Below, in pieces: positions 1 through 9,979 of a stretch of 54,651 bases of DNA; position 1 is the stretch's first letter; every line of letters begins with the position of its first letter. A model generated the notes under the pieces. It ran no database searches and was not told the DNA's origin. It worked only from the letters and a program-made list of their open reading frames with translations. Where the stretch lies: the NCBI RefSeq assembly GCF_004368405.1, contig NZ_SBJH01000046.1, positions 1 through 54,651 on the forward strand, given 5' to 3'. The position numbers and the translations under genes were made by a program. The stretch is from Olivibacter sp. XZL3. GTDB lineage: Bacteria > Bacteroidota > Bacteroidia > Sphingobacteriales > Sphingobacteriaceae.

Positions 1-162
1 AACGGTCATTCTCTGTAATTTCGCCATCATGCTTGTCAGTTTGTAAATAATAAACTGTCAACCTATATCAGGACAAGACATACCCTCCCTATACCTTCAA
101 CCTTACGCCTTACCTCTACAGCTTTAAGCTTAAAAAAAACTATAGTTTGCTACCTTTGCTGC
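1..162. other. Left-edge intergenic region upstream of mutY
   Basis: No gene can be assigned here. An imperfect hairpin, TGTCAGTTT facing AAACTGTCA with one mismatch, lies at about 34-60 and may end transcription of a gene outside the window. Positions 94-114 hold CCTT words spaced 7 nt apart (CC at 94, 101 and 108), one of several heptad-periodic tracts in this window. The mutY -7 box follows at 151-158. Confidence 0.5.
151..158 (+). promoter_or_regulatory. mutY -7 promoter box (TACCTTTG)
   Basis: TACCTTTG matches the Bacteroidota -7 consensus TAnnTTTG exactly and ends 4 nt before the mutY ATG at 163. Transcription would begin at or next to the start codon, giving a leaderless mRNA. No clear -33 TTTG is present at the expected distance. 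Confidence 0.6.
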
Positions 163-1221
163 ATGTTATTTGCACAAGAAATTGTTCAGTGGTACCATAA
201 ACACAAACGCGACTTGCCCTGGCGTAGTACTACAGATCCCTATATTATTTGGCTTTCGGAGATCATTCTTCAACAAACGCGGGTAGAACAAGGCCTGCCC
301 TATTTCCATCGCTTCGTTGCGACTTACCCTACGGTTCAGGATTTCGCAAACGCCGAGGAGGACGAGATCTTGAGACTATGGCAAGGTTTGGGCTATTATT
401 CGAGAGCGAGGAACATGCACAAAGCTGCCAAAACAGTCATTAGAGAACACAATGGTACCTTTCCAAAGGATTATAACAGCTTACTCAAACTTCCGGGTGT
501 TGGAGAATATACCGCCGCTGCCATCGCCTCTTTTTCTGCTAATGAGCCGCAAGCCGTTTTAGACGGGAATGTCTTTCGTGTACTGGCAAGGTATTTCGGC
601 ATCGATGAGCCTATCAACACCAATAAAGGAAAAAAAATATTCAGTGGTGTCGCAACTGATATGCTCGACGAGAAAAATGCTTCCATTTATAATCAAGCTG
701 TTATGGAATTTGGGGCACTGCAGTGCAAACCGCAATCGCCTAATTGTGACATTTGCCCTTTAAATACGAGTTGTTATGCACGCCTTGAAAACAAAGTAAA
801 TTTCTTACCTGTTAAAATAAAAGGAAAAGCATCAAAAGACAGGCATTTCTACTATTTTATATTAAAGGACAAAGACAGGATTGCGATGCAAAGAAGAGGG
901 CCGAAAGACATCTGGGAAAACATGTACGAATTTCCGTTAATAGAGTATCCGGAAGCCTTGGATTTGAGCCAACTGAAGGAAACCTCCGTTTTTCAGCAGT
1001 TCTTTCCCGTCGACTCCGAATTGGAAATAATAAGCAGACCGAAGAAACACGTGCTCAGTCACCAAAATATTTATGCCACCTTCATAGCAGTTAAGAATTT
1101 CATTCAGTCAGGGGAGAAAAAAAGAGACTGGAATTATGTTTTTATAAAAGATTTAGATACATTAGCTAAACCTAAATTAATTTTCACATTTTTAAGAGAC
1201 CATAATATTTGCAACAACTAA
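163..1221 (+). CDS. mutY: A/G-specific adenine DNA glycosylase MutY
   Basis: MutY removes adenine mispaired with 8-oxoguanine in the GO repair pathway. The 352-residue protein has the family layout. An N-terminal helix-hairpin-helix glycosylase domain carries the catalytic Glu in SEIILQQTRVEQ (E33), the hairpin LPGVGEYTAAAI (110-121) and the catalytic Asp in LDGNV (D134). A [4Fe-4S] cluster follows with C188-X6-C195-X2-C198-X5-C204. A C-terminal NUDIX-like domain recognises 8-oxoG. The ATG at 163 is the only good start and lies 4 nt after a TACCTTTG promoter box. ssb follows after 12 nt, so the two are probably co-transcribed. Length and motifs are normal for the family. Confidence 0.96.
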   Translation: MLFAQEIVQWYHKHKRDLPWRSTTDPYIIWLSEIILQQTRVEQGLPYFHRFVATYPTVQDFANAEEDEILRLWQGLGYYSRARNMHKAAKTVIREHNGTFPKDYNSLLKLPGVGEYTAAAIASFSANEPQAVLDGNVFRVLARYFGIDEPINTNKGKKIFSGVATDMLDEKNASIYNQAVMEFGALQCKPQSPNCDICPLNTSCYARLENKVNFLPVKIKGKASKDRHFYYFILKDKDRIAMQRRGPKDIWENMYEFPLIEYPEALDLSQLKETSVFQQFFPVDSELEIISRPKKHVLSHQNIYATFIAVKNFIQSGEKKRDWNYVFIKDLDTLAKPKLIFTFLRDHNICNN

Positions 1222-1233
1222 CACTTATAAGCT

Positions 1234-1680
1234 ATGTCAGGAATTAACAAAGTTATTCTGGTTGGACACTTAGGCAAGGATCCCGAGGTTCGCCATTTAG
1301 AAGGCAATGTATCGGTTGCGAGTTTCCCTTTGGCGACATCGGAAACTTTCAATAAAGACGGAAGGAAGGTAGAACAAACCGAATGGCATAACATTGTAAT
1401 GTGGAGAGGCCTGGCAGACGTAGCTGCAAAATATCTGCAAAAGGGAAAACTTGTCTATATAGAAGGAAAGTTACGAACCCGCTCATACGAAGATAGAGAA
1501 GGGGTGAAACGCTACACCACCGAGATTGTTGCCGAAAACTTCACCATGCTGGGCAGGAAAAGCGATTTCGAGTCGCCCGGTAATGGAGAAAAACACAACA
1601 GCGGCCCCGGTCATAGCAACGATCCGGCGTCGACGCCCGTTGATTTCAACGAAAACAAAAGCGATGATCTGCCCTTTTAA
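1234..1680 (+). CDS. ssb: Single-stranded DNA-binding protein SSB
   Basis: This 148-residue protein has an N-terminal OB fold (residues 1-110, beginning MSGINKVILVGHLGKDPEVR), a polar linker rich in Gly, Asn and Pro, and the acidic C-terminal tip DDLPF that docks partner proteins in SSB. It would coat ssDNA in replication and repair, which suits co-transcription with mutY 12 nt upstream. Its TAA stop is also the first three bases of a TAAGGnn heptad repeat that runs into the intergenic region. Bacteroidota often carry several SSB paralogs, so this need not be the only copy. Confidence 0.95.
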   Translation: MSGINKVILVGHLGKDPEVRHLEGNVSVASFPLATSETFNKDGRKVEQTEWHNIVMWRGLADVAAKYLQKGKLVYIEGKLRTRSYEDREGVKRYTTEIVAENFTMLGRKSDFESPGNGEKHNSGPGHSNDPASTPVDFNENKSDDLPF

Positions 1681-1687
1681 GGTTTAA

Positions 1688-1727
1688 GGTATAAGGTTAC
1701 AGACCTAAAAGACCTATACCTTATACC
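1688..1727. terminator. Inverted repeat between convergent ssb and aspS
   Basis: GGTATAAGGT (1688-1697) and ACCTTATACC (1718-1727) are perfect 10-bp complements around a 20-nt loop. They lie between convergent genes, which suits a bidirectional terminator, but there is no strong T-run. The left arm is itself part of a heptad tract (GG at 1681, 1688 and 1695), so the structure may be a by-product of that repeat. Confidence 0.45.
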
Positions 1728-1733
1728 GTACCC

Positions 1734-3476
1734 CTATCTGATGCTTATCTTCAATTCATCCAATTGTTCCTGTGAAATCGGGCTCGGTGAATCGATCATC
1801 ACATCTCTTCCGGCGTTATTCTTAGGAAAAGCAATAACATCCCTTATTGAGTCCAGTCCAGCAAAAATGGACGCTAAACGATCAAATCCAAACGCGATTC
1901 CTCCATGCGGAGGTGCGCCGTATGTAAAAGCATCCATTAAGAAGCCAAATTGCGCTTGTGCCTCTTCCTCACTGAAACCGAGATGACGGAACATCAGCTG
2001 CTGTAAATCCTTTTGAAAAATACGGATTGACCCTCCGCCCACTTCAGTCCCGTTAATCACCATATCATAAGCGTTCGCTCTCACCTCGCCTGGAGCAGTA
2101 TCCAGCAGAGCGACATCCTCCATCTTAGGAGAAGTAAAAGGATGGTGCATTGCGTGATACCGGCCGCTCTCTTCATCCCATTCCAAAAGCGGAAAATCGA
2201 TTACCCAAAGTGCAGAGAACTTATTTTTGTCACGTAAACCTAGTTGACTACCCATTTCGAGGCGCAGTTCATTCAGCTGTTTTCTTGTTTTATCGGCATC
2301 CCCCGCCATAACCAAGATTAAATCGCCCGATTTTGCATCAAATGCTTCTGCCCATGCTGCCAATTGCGCTTCATTATAAAATTTATCGACTGAAGACTTC
2401 AATGTACCGTCCTCGTTGACGCGCAGATAAACCAATCCGGTTGCGCCGATCTGAGGCCGCTTCACAAAATCCGTCAACGCATCAAGCTGTTTTCGCGTAT
2501 AGGAGGCGCAACCTTCGGCTTTAATACCAACAACTAATTCGGCATTATCAAAAACAGGAAAACCCGCTCCCTTTAGCACACTGTTCAATTCAACGAAATG
2601 CATTCCGAAGCGCGTATCCGGCTTATCGGAACCATATAAGCGCATTGCATCTGCATAGGTCATCCGTGGCAGTTGGCCAATCTCTATATCTTTAACTGTT
2701 TTAAACAAATAGCGAATCAGCCCTTCGAATAAATTCAGGATATCCTCCTGTTCAACGAAAGCCATCTCACAATCAATCTGTGTAAATTCAGGCTGCCTAT
2801 CTGCCCTCAAATCCTCATCGCGAAAGCATTTTACAATTTGGAAATATCGATCGAAACCGGACACCATCAGCAGCTGTTTAAATGTCTGCGGCGATTGAGG
2901 TAGTGCATAAAACTGCCCTTCGTTCATTCTGCTTGGCACCACAAAGTCCCTAGCTCCTTCTGGGGTCGACTTAATAAGCACAGGCGTTTCAACTTCCAAA
3001 AACCCTTGGCCATCCAAATAGGAACGAACAGCTTGCGCCATCCGGTGACGAAGCATTAAGTTATTCCGCAGCGGGTTACGTCGTAAATCCAGGTAACGAT
3101 ACTTCATTCGGAGGTCATCTCCTCCATCGGTTTCATCTTCAATCAGAAAGGGCGGCAGCTTTGCAGCATTCAGTACCAGAAGGTCAGCCACCCTGATCTC
3201 GATTTCTCCGGTAGGTATTTTTAAATTTTTGCTAGAGCGCTCAATTACTGTTCCTTTAACCTGTATTACATACTCTCGGCCGAGTTCTCGAGCCCTTGCC
3301 CGTAACATCTCATCGTCATCGGCGTTAAAGGCCAATTGAGTAACGCCATACCGATCTCGCATATCAATAAAAGTCATCCCGCCTAAATCTCTTGACTTTT
3401 GGACCCATCCGCACAGCGTAATATCTTTCCCTAAATCTGCTAATGTTAACTCTCCACAAGTATGTGTTCTATACAT
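1734..3476 (-). CDS. aspS: Aspartate--tRNA ligase
   Basis: AspS charges tRNA-Asp with aspartate. The 580-residue protein is of the bacterial class IIb type. It has an N-terminal OB anticodon-binding fold (about 1-105), then the class II catalytic core with motif 2 at [16 protein letters not shown] (218-233), a bacterial GAD insertion (about 290-400) and motif 3 with GFDR (530-533). The start ATG is at 3476; its leader carries four TTGTTCG-type heptads. No gatCAB genes are near, so discriminating versus non-discriminating behaviour cannot be judged from context. Confidence 0.97.
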   Translation of the reverse strand: MYRTHTCGELTLADLGKDITLCGWVQKSRDLGGMTFIDMRDRYGVTQLAFNADDDEMLRARARELGREYVIQVKGTVIERSSKNLKIPTGEIEIRVADLLVLNAAKLPPFLIEDETDGGDDLRMKYRYLDLRRNPLRNNLMLRHRMAQAVRSYLDGQGFLEVETPVLIKSTPEGARDFVVPSRMNEGQFYALPQSPQTFKQLLMVSGFDRYFQIVKCFRDEDLRADRQPEFTQIDCEMAFVEQEDILNLFEGLIRYLFKTVKDIEIGQLPRMTYADAMRLYGSDKPDTRFGMHFVELNSVLKGAGFPVFDNAELVVGIKAEGCASYTRKQLDALTDFVKRPQIGATGLVYLRVNEDGTLKSSVDKFYNEAQLAAWAEAFDAKSGDLILVMAGDADKTRKQLNELRLEMGSQLGLRDKNKFSALWVIDFPLLEWDEESGRYHAMHHPFTSPKMEDVALLDTAPGEVRANAYDMVINGTEVGGGSIRIFQKDLQQLMFRHLGFSEEEAQAQFGFLMDAFTYGAPPHGGIAFGFDRLASIFAGLDSIRDVIAFPKNNAGRDVMIDSPSPISQEQLDELKISIR

Positions 3477-3487
3477 ATATATTCTTA

Positions 3488-3515
3488 TTGTTCGTTGTTC
3501 GTTGTTCGTTGTTCC
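3488..3515. repeat. Tandem heptanucleotide array in the aspS leader
   Basis: Three TTGTTCG units at 3488, 3495 and 3502 are followed by TTGTTCC at 3509, head to tail. The array ends 12 nt upstream of the aspS start codon as read on the minus strand (CGAACAA units), so it probably sits in the aspS 5' UTR or promoter. Confidence 0.85.
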
Positions 3516-3656
3516 TTAGCCCTCTTGAACGGACAGGCAAGTATATTCAACGCCCAACTAACAATCGTTATGTCTTCTGTTTTATTTTTTATTTATTCAA
3601 ACTGCTTCTTGACTATTGTCTATACAAGTAAGCGGCATAATCAAGTTGCCTCTCTC

Positions 3657-5585
3657 CTATCCGGCCATCGTTTTTGTCTTCCGGCCTTCTGTTAGCTGCC
3701 TTACGGTAGAAATAATATGTTCCGCATCGTAACCGCACTCGGCCCACAACTGGTTTTGTTCCCCATGTTCGATAAACTGGTCTGGAATGCCCAAACGAAC
3801 CACCTTCGCCTGATAGTTGTGGTCGGCCATAAATTCGAGCAACGCACTTCCCATTCCTCCTTGCAGACAGCCATCTTCCACCGTCACAATCTTGTCGAAT
3901 TTCCGAAACACTTCATGTAGAAGTTCTTCATCTAAAGGCTTTACGAACCTCAAATCGTAGTGGCCTGGATAAACTCCGTCAGAATTAAGGGCAACAGTCG
4001 CTTTCACCACTTCATTTCCAATATGTCCGATGCTCAGTATAGCCAAATCCTCTCCATCGCAAATTTTCCGTCCTTTTCCGATCGGTATCTCTTTGAAAGG
4101 CCTCCTCCAGTCCGGCATTACACCCTGTCCACGCGGATATCGAATAACAAAGGGCCCCATATTTTCCGTTTGCGCCGTATACATAAGGTTGCGCAGTTCC
4201 TCCTCATTCATGGGCGCGGCCACCTTCATATTGGGGATGCAACGCATATACGCCAAATCGTAAGCCCCATGATGGGTCGGCCCGTCAGCGCCCGCGATAC
4301 CGGCGCGGTCCAGGCAAAACACTACATTTAAATTCTGCAAAGCCACGTCATGAATCACCTGATCATAGGCTCGCTGCATAAAGGTCGAATAAATATTACA
4401 GAAAGGCACCATTCCTTGGGTGGCTAAGCCTGCAGAAAAGGTCACAGCATGTTGTTCAGCAATGCCTACATCAAAAGCCCTGTTAGGCATCGCTTTCATC
4501 ATGATGTTCATCGAAGAACCGGATGGCATGGCCGGTGTAACACCCATGATTTTATCGTTTTTCCCGGCTAGCTCTACCAAGGTATGGCCAAAAACGTCTT
4601 GGTATTTAGGTGCTACCGGCTTATTACTAATGGTTTTTTTGATTTCACCGGTTATTTTGTCAAATAAACCGGGCGCGTGCCATTTCGTCTGATCTTTTTC
4701 AGCAAGCGCAAAGCCCTTTCCTTTTACCGTAATGCAATGTAACAGTTTAGGACCTGGTATATCCCTTAGTTCGTCAATAATCTTAACCAATCGTTTAACA
4801 TCGTGACCGTCCACCGGACCAAAGTACCTAAATTTCAATGATTCAAAAAGGTTACTGTTTTTCAATAGCGTCCCCTTTATACTCTTTTCGATCTTTTTAG
4901 CCAGACCCAAGGCATCCGGCCCAATTTGCGAAATTTTGCTAAGTACAGCTGCGATATCGTCTCGAAAACGATTGTAAGGCTTAGAAACTGTAATACCGGT
5001 AAGGTATTCCTTTAAAGCGCCCACATTTGGATCAATCGCCATACAGTTGTCGTTCAGTACGACTAAAAGGTTTGATTTCTCTATACCAGCATGATTCAAC
5101 GCTTCAAAGGCCATACCGGCCGTCATAGACCCATCGCCTATTACAGCCACGTGCTGTCGGTCGCTTTCTCCTTTATAATGTGAAGCGACCGCCATACCTA
5201 AGGCGGCCGATATAGAAGTTGAAGAATGCCCTACACCAAAAGTATCGTATTCGCTCTCACTCCGTTTAGGGAAGCCGCTAATACCATTATACACCCTGTT
5301 CGTATGAAACACGTCCCGTCTACCTGTAAGGATCTTGTGTCCATAGGCTTGGTGGCCGACATCCCATACCAATTGGTCATAAGGTGTATTGAGCACGTAA
5401 TGTAAGGCTACGGTCAGCTCAACCACACCCAGGCTCGCCGCAAAATGGCCTCCGTAAACTGAAACCACATCAATAATATACTGACGTAGCTCTTTACATA
5501 ACTCTTCTAAATCCGACTCCTGGAGCTTTTTTAAATCGGCGGGGTTGTTTATTCGTTTTAACAACGTTCCTGGTTCAAAATCCAT
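3657..5585 (-). CDS. dxs: 1-deoxy-D-xylulose-5-phosphate synthase
   Basis: DXS condenses pyruvate and glyceraldehyde 3-phosphate to DXP with thiamine diphosphate, the first step of the MEP isoprenoid pathway. I place the start at ATG 5585 (MDFEPGTLL), giving 642 residues; an upstream in-frame TTG at 5618 would add 11 unlikely residues. Visible landmarks are the ThDP motif [10 protein letters not shown] (about 150-159) with its later NDN, the transketolase central-domain motif [15 protein letters not shown], and a C-terminal transketolase domain. A TAATTTTG box at 5653-5646 gives a predicted leader of about 55 nt. The gene is divergent from scpA. Confidence 0.96.
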   Translation of the reverse strand: MDFEPGTLLKRINNPADLKKLQESDLEELCKELRQYIIDVVSVYGGHFAASLGVVELTVALHYVLNTPYDQLVWDVGHQAYGHKILTGRRDVFHTNRVYNGISGFPKRSESEYDTFGVGHSSTSISAALGMAVASHYKGESDRQHVAVIGDGSMTAGMAFEALNHAGIEKSNLLVVLNDNCMAIDPNVGALKEYLTGITVSKPYNRFRDDIAAVLSKISQIGPDALGLAKKIEKSIKGTLLKNSNLFESLKFRYFGPVDGHDVKRLVKIIDELRDIPGPKLLHCITVKGKGFALAEKDQTKWHAPGLFDKITGEIKKTISNKPVAPKYQDVFGHTLVELAGKNDKIMGVTPAMPSGSSMNIMMKAMPNRAFDVGIAEQHAVTFSAGLATQGMVPFCNIYSTFMQRAYDQVIHDVALQNLNVVFCLDRAGIAGADGPTHHGAYDLAYMRCIPNMKVAAPMNEEELRNLMYTAQTENMGPFVIRYPRGQGVMPDWRRPFKEIPIGKGRKICDGEDLAILSIGHIGNEVVKATVALNSDGVYPGHYDLRFVKPLDEELLHEVFRKFDKIVTVEDGCLQGGMGSALLEFMADHNYQAKVVRLGIPDQFIEHGEQNQLWAECGYDAEHIISTVRQLTEGRKTKTMAG

Positions 5586-5645
5586 ATTCAATAGGTTCTG
5601 AAAGAATTTGTCCTGCAATCAGTCCTCATTCTCTTCCTGTAAGTA

Positions 5646-5653
5646 CAAAATTA
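5646..5653 (-). promoter_or_regulatory. dxs -7 promoter box (TAATTTTG)
   Basis: On the minus strand TAATTTTG matches TAnnTTTG exactly. Predicted transcription start is about 5641, 55 nt ahead of ATG 5585. No confident -33 element was seen. Confidence 0.5.
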
Positions 5654-5843
5654 CGGTAATAACAAAACGTTTACAAAGTAAAGGATAAATATTCAATTTA
5701 GCGATGTACTGCTATATTTGTTCCATATCTGTATCGAGACGAGCGCCGTCTAAAGCCTACGGTGCTTTCCAACAACAAGTTATTTACACCCTTTGTTTTA
5801 GCTGTTGGTACTTCGAAATGGTATTATATTTTTCAAAAAAGTG

Positions 5844-5851
5844 TACCTTTG
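5844..5851 (+). promoter_or_regulatory. scpA -7 promoter box (TACCTTTG)
   Basis: TACCTTTG, identical to the mutY box, ends 5 nt before ATG 5857. It supports both that start codon, over the longer upstream extension, and a leaderless transcript. Confidence 0.6.
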
Positions 5852-5856
5852 AGTCC

Positions 5857-6609
5857 ATGCAAACAGAAGGTTTTGAGATAAAGCTCCCGCAGTTTGAAGG
5901 TCCCTTTGATCTGCTATTATTCTTTATCGAGCGGGACGAGCTCAATATACATGAAATTTCCATCGCGCGGATTACCGACGACTTCTTGGGCTATCTACAT
6001 CACATGAATGCCCTGAATATGGAGCTTGCCAGCGAATTCATCTTTGTCGCTGCCACGCTGATGCGTATTAAGGCGAAGATGCTATTGCCGCGTCCGGAAA
6101 TTGATGAGGAAGGAAATGAAATTGACCTCAAAAAGGACCTTGTTCAAAAATTGATTGAGTACAAAAAATTCAAAACTGTTTGCGAAGAGCTTAAAATACT
6201 GGAAGACAATCGCTTTATGATCGAGAAGCGAGGCAATATCGCCTCCAACTGTAAAATTGCAGCAAACGATGCGAACCCAAGTGAGGAATTAAGCTCTTTC
6301 GATCTATATAAACTCATGAAGGTTTATGATAGATTAATGAAAAACTATTTGAACAAGTCTAGTGAGGTAAAACATACAGTGGTACAATACCCCTATACAA
6401 TCGAACAGCAAAAAAAAGCGATTGCTTCGTTACTGACAATCAATCAAAAGCTAGACTTTAGGGCTATTCAGCAGCATTCGGAAAATAAGGTGCATTTTGT
6501 TTATAATTTCTTGGCCATCTTAGAGATGCTACAGCAACAAATGCTGGAACTACAACTTGGATTAGGTTATAATAATTTCTGGGTAAAAGAAAAGGCACAG
6601 GCCGTTTAG
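5857..6609 (+). CDS. scpA: Segregation and condensation protein A
   Basis: ScpA is the kleisin subunit that bridges SMC heads with ScpB in the bacterial condensin. The protein opens with the family's signature MQTEGFEIKLPQFEGPFDLL followed by LLFFIERDELNIHEISI, then a charged middle region and a C-terminal winged-helix segment. The frame is open to 5704, but the extra 51 residues are Cys/Tyr/Ser-rich and unlike the family, and a TACCTTTG promoter box sits 5 nt before 5857. I therefore choose 5857, giving 250 residues. scpB is not adjacent. Confidence 0.93.
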   Translation: MQTEGFEIKLPQFEGPFDLLLFFIERDELNIHEISIARITDDFLGYLHHMNALNMELASEFIFVAATLMRIKAKMLLPRPEIDEEGNEIDLKKDLVQKLIEYKKFKTVCEELKILEDNRFMIEKRGNIASNCKIAANDANPSEELSSFDLYKLMKVYDRLMKNYLNKSSEVKHTVVQYPYTIEQQKKAIASLLTINQKLDFRAIQQHSENKVHFVYNFLAILEMLQQQMLELQLGLGYNNFWVKEKAQAV

Positions 6610-6697
6610 GTGATAAAGCTCCGGTCCCCACATGCATCAAACAGGGCCGATAACTAATAAATAAAGTAAAGCTATTATCAATTATCCACATTTTCCC

Positions 6698-6705
6698 TAT
6701 CTTTG
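6698..6705 (+). promoter_or_regulatory. glyA -7 promoter box (TATCTTTG)
   Basis: TATCTTTG matches TAnnTTTG. The predicted start of transcription is about 6709, leaving a leader of about 34 nt before ATG 6743. Confidence 0.5.
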
Positions 6706-6742
6706 CGCAACTGTCTAAAACTGATACTTATATCAATATTTA

Positions 6743-8014
6743 ATGGAAAGAGATAACATCATATTTGAGCTGATTAACGAAGAGTTACAACGCCAGGAGG
6801 AAGGCATTGAATTGATTGCTTCGGAAAATTTCGTAAGCAAACAGGTTATGGAAGCGGCCGGCTCTGTATTAACGAATAAATACGCAGAAGGCTTACCCGG
6901 CAAACGCTACTATGGCGGCTGCGAAGTGGTAGACGAAATAGAGCAAATTGCTATAGACCGCGCAAAGCAGCTTTTCAATGCCGCATGGGTAAACGTACAA
7001 CCTCACTCGGGAGCACAAGCTAATGCGGCAGTGTTTTTGGCAATCCTAAAGCCCGGCGACAAGATTTTAGGTTTCGACCTTTCTCACGGCGGCCACCTTA
7101 CACATGGTTCTCCTGTAAACTTTTCCGGCAAATTATATGAAGCTCATTTTTATGGTGTAGACAAAGAGACCGGCTTAATCGATTACAAAGCCTTAGAAGA
7201 AACTGCGCTCAAAGAGCGGCCAAAAGCAATCATTGTTGGTGCTTCGGCCTATTCACGCGATTGGGATTATGCTTTCATCCGTCAGGTGGCGGATAAAATC
7301 GGCGCCCTGGTTGTAGCCGACATATCGCATCCGGCTGGCTTAATTGCTCGCGGACTGCTCACAGATCCGCTTCCTCATTGTCATATAGTAACCACCACCA
7401 CCCACAAAACCCTCAGAGGTCCCCGTGGCGGTATGATTATGATGGGTAAAGATTTTGAAAACCCATGGGGCTTAAAAACCCCAAAAGGAGAAATCAGGAT
7501 GATGTCTTCTCTATTGGATATGGCCGTTTTTCCAGGCACACAAGGGGGGCCCTTAGAACATATCATTGCAGCCAAGGCTGTTGCCTTTGGAGAGGCATTA
7601 AGCGACAGTTATATGGATTATATCCTACAGGTGAAGAAAAACGCTTCGGCAATGGCCGATGCCTTCGTTAGTAAAGGTTACAAAATTATCTCTGGCGGCA
7701 CGGATAATCATTCCATGCTAATCGATTTAAGAAACAAGGGAATTAGTGGTAAAGCTGCAGAAGCTGCGTTAGGCGAAGCGGGCATTACAACCAACAAAAA
7801 CATGGTTCCATTTGATGACAAATCACCCTTTGTTACCTCCGGTATCCGTATGGGGACAGCTGCTGTAACGACAAGAGGTTTGCGGGAAGCTGAAATGGTG
7901 ACAATCGTCGAATTGATCGACCGTGTCCTTAATGCACCGGAAGATGAAGAAGTTTTGGATGCCGTTCACGATGAAGTTCTTCAACTCATGGCAAAATTCC
8001 CATTATATAAGTAA
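6743..8014 (+). CDS. glyA: Serine hydroxymethyltransferase
   Basis: GlyA interconverts serine and glycine, transferring a one-carbon unit to tetrahydrofolate with pyridoxal phosphate. The 423-residue protein shows the N-terminal signature [12 protein letters not shown] (21-32), [14 protein letters not shown] (47-60), and the PLP-lysine motif [15 protein letters not shown] with K222. It has its own TATCTTTG promoter and a good hairpin terminator at 8040-8070, so it looks monocistronic. gcvT, further right, belongs to the same glycine/one-carbon metabolism but is not linked to it. Confidence 0.97.
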   Translation: MERDNIIFELINEELQRQEEGIELIASENFVSKQVMEAAGSVLTNKYAEGLPGKRYYGGCEVVDEIEQIAIDRAKQLFNAAWVNVQPHSGAQANAAVFLAILKPGDKILGFDLSHGGHLTHGSPVNFSGKLYEAHFYGVDKETGLIDYKALEETALKERPKAIIVGASAYSRDWDYAFIRQVADKIGALVVADISHPAGLIARGLLTDPLPHCHIVTTTTHKTLRGPRGGMIMMGKDFENPWGLKTPKGEIRMMSSLLDMAVFPGTQGGPLEHIIAAKAVAFGEALSDSYMDYILQVKKNASAMADAFVSKGYKIISGGTDNHSMLIDLRNKGISGKAAEAALGEAGITTNKNMVPFDDKSPFVTSGIRMGTAAVTTRGLREAEMVTIVELIDRVLNAPEDEEVLDAVHDEVLQLMAKFPLYK

Positions 8015-8039
8015 TACCCCATCTTGCATAGATACGAAA

Positions 8040-8070
8040 ACCGGGCACCATAAATGTCCGGTTTTTTTTA
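8040..8070 (+). terminator. Rho-independent terminator after glyA
   Basis: ACCGGGCA pairs with TGTCCGGT (one G-T wobble) and is followed by a run of eight T, 26 nt after the glyA stop. It faces the end of the convergent ComF-type gene. Confidence 0.85.
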
Positions 8071-8114
8071 TCCGTTCGGAACTCTCTTGACATCAGAGAA
8101 GGCGGATTTAAGCA

Positions 8115-8804
8115 TCATTTGGTATAAGCGAGCGTTAAGACACTTACCGTAACGCCGGGTATTTGCAAAAGTTTGTTTGCACATGCTTCGATCGTTGCTC
8201 CGGTGGTTAGCACATCGTCTACTAATATCAGGTGCTTAAAGGCGAAGGCGCTCGGCTCCACCACCTCGAAAATATCTTTCATATTTTCGTATCGCTCGTA
8301 TCGACGCTTGGTTGTCTGTGATTCCGTACGCGTGTGCCGAATTACATTTCCCGATTCAACCGGAAGCTTGAAATGTTTGCTAAGCCCTTTTGCAAAGAAC
8401 TCGCTTTGGTTATATCCCCTCTTTTTCAGTTTTTTGGGGTGCAGGGGCACAGGAACAATGAGGTCGGCATCCTTAAACGGAGACGCCGCGAGCACTGCAC
8501 CATAACGTTCGCCCAATATATTTGCAATTTCGGGTTTGTTGAAATATTTTAATTGGTGAAAGATGTTTTGTACCGTAGTTCCCTTCACGTAGTAAAGATA
8601 GGAGGCGACGGCTGTCAACTGAACACGTCCCCATAGCTGTTTACCGGCAGCGTTCTTGGGGTCGAGGTGAAAGTTTGTCACCGGCAAATGGTATAAGCAA
8701 TGCGTACAGATCAGCTCCTCATGCTCATAAAGAGACCGCATACAGCCGGCACATAAATCAGGATATAACAACGAAACAAAAGCGTTCAGATAGCGGGTTA
8801 TCAT
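8115..8804 (-). CDS. ComF-family phosphoribosyltransferase-like protein
   Basis: A 229-residue ComF/GntX-type protein. The N-terminus carries a four-cysteine zinc-finger-like motif (CAGC near residue 18 and CTHC near residue 33). The C-terminal type I phosphoribosyltransferase domain has the PRPP-binding signature LILVDDVLTTGATIEAC. ComF proteins take part in DNA uptake in competent bacteria, but the biochemical role is poorly defined and no other competence gene is in the window, so I infer only the family. It lies downstream of rlmN on the same strand with a 98-nt gap. Confidence 0.88.
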   Translation of the reverse strand: MITRYLNAFVSLLYPDLCAGCMRSLYEHEELICTHCLYHLPVTNFHLDPKNAAGKQLWGRVQLTAVASYLYYVKGTTVQNIFHQLKYFNKPEIANILGERYGAVLAASPFKDADLIVPVPLHPKKLKKRGYNQSEFFAKGLSKHFKLPVESGNVIRHTRTESQTTKRRYERYENMKDIFEVVEPSAFAFKHLILVDDVLTTGATIEACANKLLQIPGVTVSVLTLAYTK

Positions 8805-8902
8805 ATATCATATACTTTTCTGAATTTGCAAAAGCCGGATTTGCCCGTTAACGAAACTACTAGCACACGAAGACCTAGATTTTCCTAGGAGAGCCTCAGG
8901 CC

Positions 8903-9967
8903 TTACACCAACTGGCCCTGCTTTTCTTTTCCCGCCAGCTGCCCACAGGCTGCGTCAATATCCTTGCCCCGACTTCGCCTAACATTTGTGATGATCCCTT
9001 TCTTCCGGAGGAAAGCCGCAAAACGATCTATCTTGTCGCCCTCTGCGTTTTCAAAATCTGCAAAAGAAATCGGATTGTATTCTATAATATTGACCTTACA
9101 GGGCAGATGTTTGCAAAATGCAGCCAATTCAGCGGCATCCGCTAAGCTATCATTGAAATTGTTGAAAACGATGTACTCGTACGTTACTGGATTTTTCGTT
9201 TTTGCAAAGTAATACTTCAACGCTTCAGCTAAAGCCTTCAGCGAGTTCTGCTCATTGATCGGCATAATTTCGTTTCTCTTTTCATCATTGGCAGCATGAA
9301 GCGAAAGAGCAAGGTTAAACTTAACCTGATCGTCACCAAGCTTTTTTATCATCTTGGCTATCCCAGCTGTCGAGACGGTAATGCGTTTCGCGGCCATATT
9401 CAACCCATCGGGAGCAGTGATTCGCTCAATCGATTTCAAAACATTGGCGTAGTTGAGTAGCGGCTCTCCCATTCCCATGTACACAATGTTACTGAGCGCC
9501 GCCTTATAATTTTCTTCCGCCTGTTTATTGATCAATACCACCTGATCGTAAATCTCATCGGCATGCAGATTACGCTTTCTATCCATATAGCCCGTTGCGC
9601 AAAACTTGCAGGTTAGACTACATCCTACCTGCGAACTTACACAAGCCGTCATTCGATCAGGCGTAGGAATTAATACGCCCTCAATAATATTTCCATCAAA
9701 CAGCTTAAAGGTACTCTTGATGGTTTTGTCCGCACTGTACTGTGACCTATCGACAGCGACGGCATTAACAACAAAGTTCTCTTTCAACAAATCGCGAAGG
9801 GATTTACTAAGGTTCGTCATCGCGTCAAAATCAACACAGGATTTTTTCCACAACCATTCGTAAATTTGCTTTGCACGAAAGTTTTGCTCTCCTAGTTCTA
9901 CTAAGCTTTCTTTCAACTGATCTAAGCTTAACGCCCTGATGTCTACTTTCTTTCCAACGTTTTTCAC
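8903..9967 (-). CDS. rlmN: Dual-specificity rRNA/tRNA adenine-C2 methyltransferase RlmN
   Basis: RlmN is a radical-SAM enzyme that methylates C2 of A2503 in 23S rRNA and A37 in some tRNAs. I choose GTG at 9967, giving 354 residues. The frame extends upstream to an ATG at 10042, but those 25 residues do not resemble the family, and TATATTTG lies only 4 nt before the GTG, which points to a leaderless start there. The radical-SAM cysteines are C116-X3-C120-X2-C123 (CSLTCKFC). The segment ACVSSQVGC precedes them, and the C-terminal AACGQL supplies the second methyl-carrier cysteine. Confidence 0.95.
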   Translation of the reverse strand: MKNVGKKVDIRALSLDQLKESLVELGEQNFRAKQIYEWLWKKSCVDFDAMTNLSKSLRDLLKENFVVNAVAVDRSQYSADKTIKSTFKLFDGNIIEGVLIPTPDRMTACVSSQVGCSLTCKFCATGYMDRKRNLHADEIYDQVVLINKQAEENYKAALSNIVYMGMGEPLLNYANVLKSIERITAPDGLNMAAKRITVSTAGIAKMIKKLGDDQVKFNLALSLHAANDEKRNEIMPINEQNSLKALAEALKYYFAKTKNPVTYEYIVFNNFNDSLADAAELAAFCKHLPCKVNIIEYNPISFADFENAEGDKIDRFAAFLRKKGIITNVRRSRGKDIDAACGQLAGKEKQGQLV

Positions 9968-9971
9968 GTGG

Positions 9972-9979
9972 CAAATATA
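9972..9979 (-). promoter_or_regulatory. rlmN -7 promoter box (TATATTTG)
   Basis: On the minus strand TATATTTG (9979-9972) matches TAnnTTTG and ends 4 nt before the GTG at 9967, the same geometry as mutY. This box decides the start codon in favour of GTG. Confidence 0.6.

Noticed and set aside
3488-3515. CRISPR-like array at the TTGTTCG repeats
   Set aside because: Simple tandem heptamers without spacers.
3443-3695. Two overlapping frames spanning the aspS-dxs gap
   Set aside because: They are products of the TTGTTCG array and T-rich DNA and show no coding character.
5586-5645. TPP riboswitch before dxs
   Set aside because: The predicted leader is about 55 nt and lacks the CUGAGA-type core.
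5704-5856. Longer scpA start at 5704
   Set aside because: The extra 51 residues are Cys/Tyr/Ser-rich, unlike ScpA, and a -7 box lies between the two starts.
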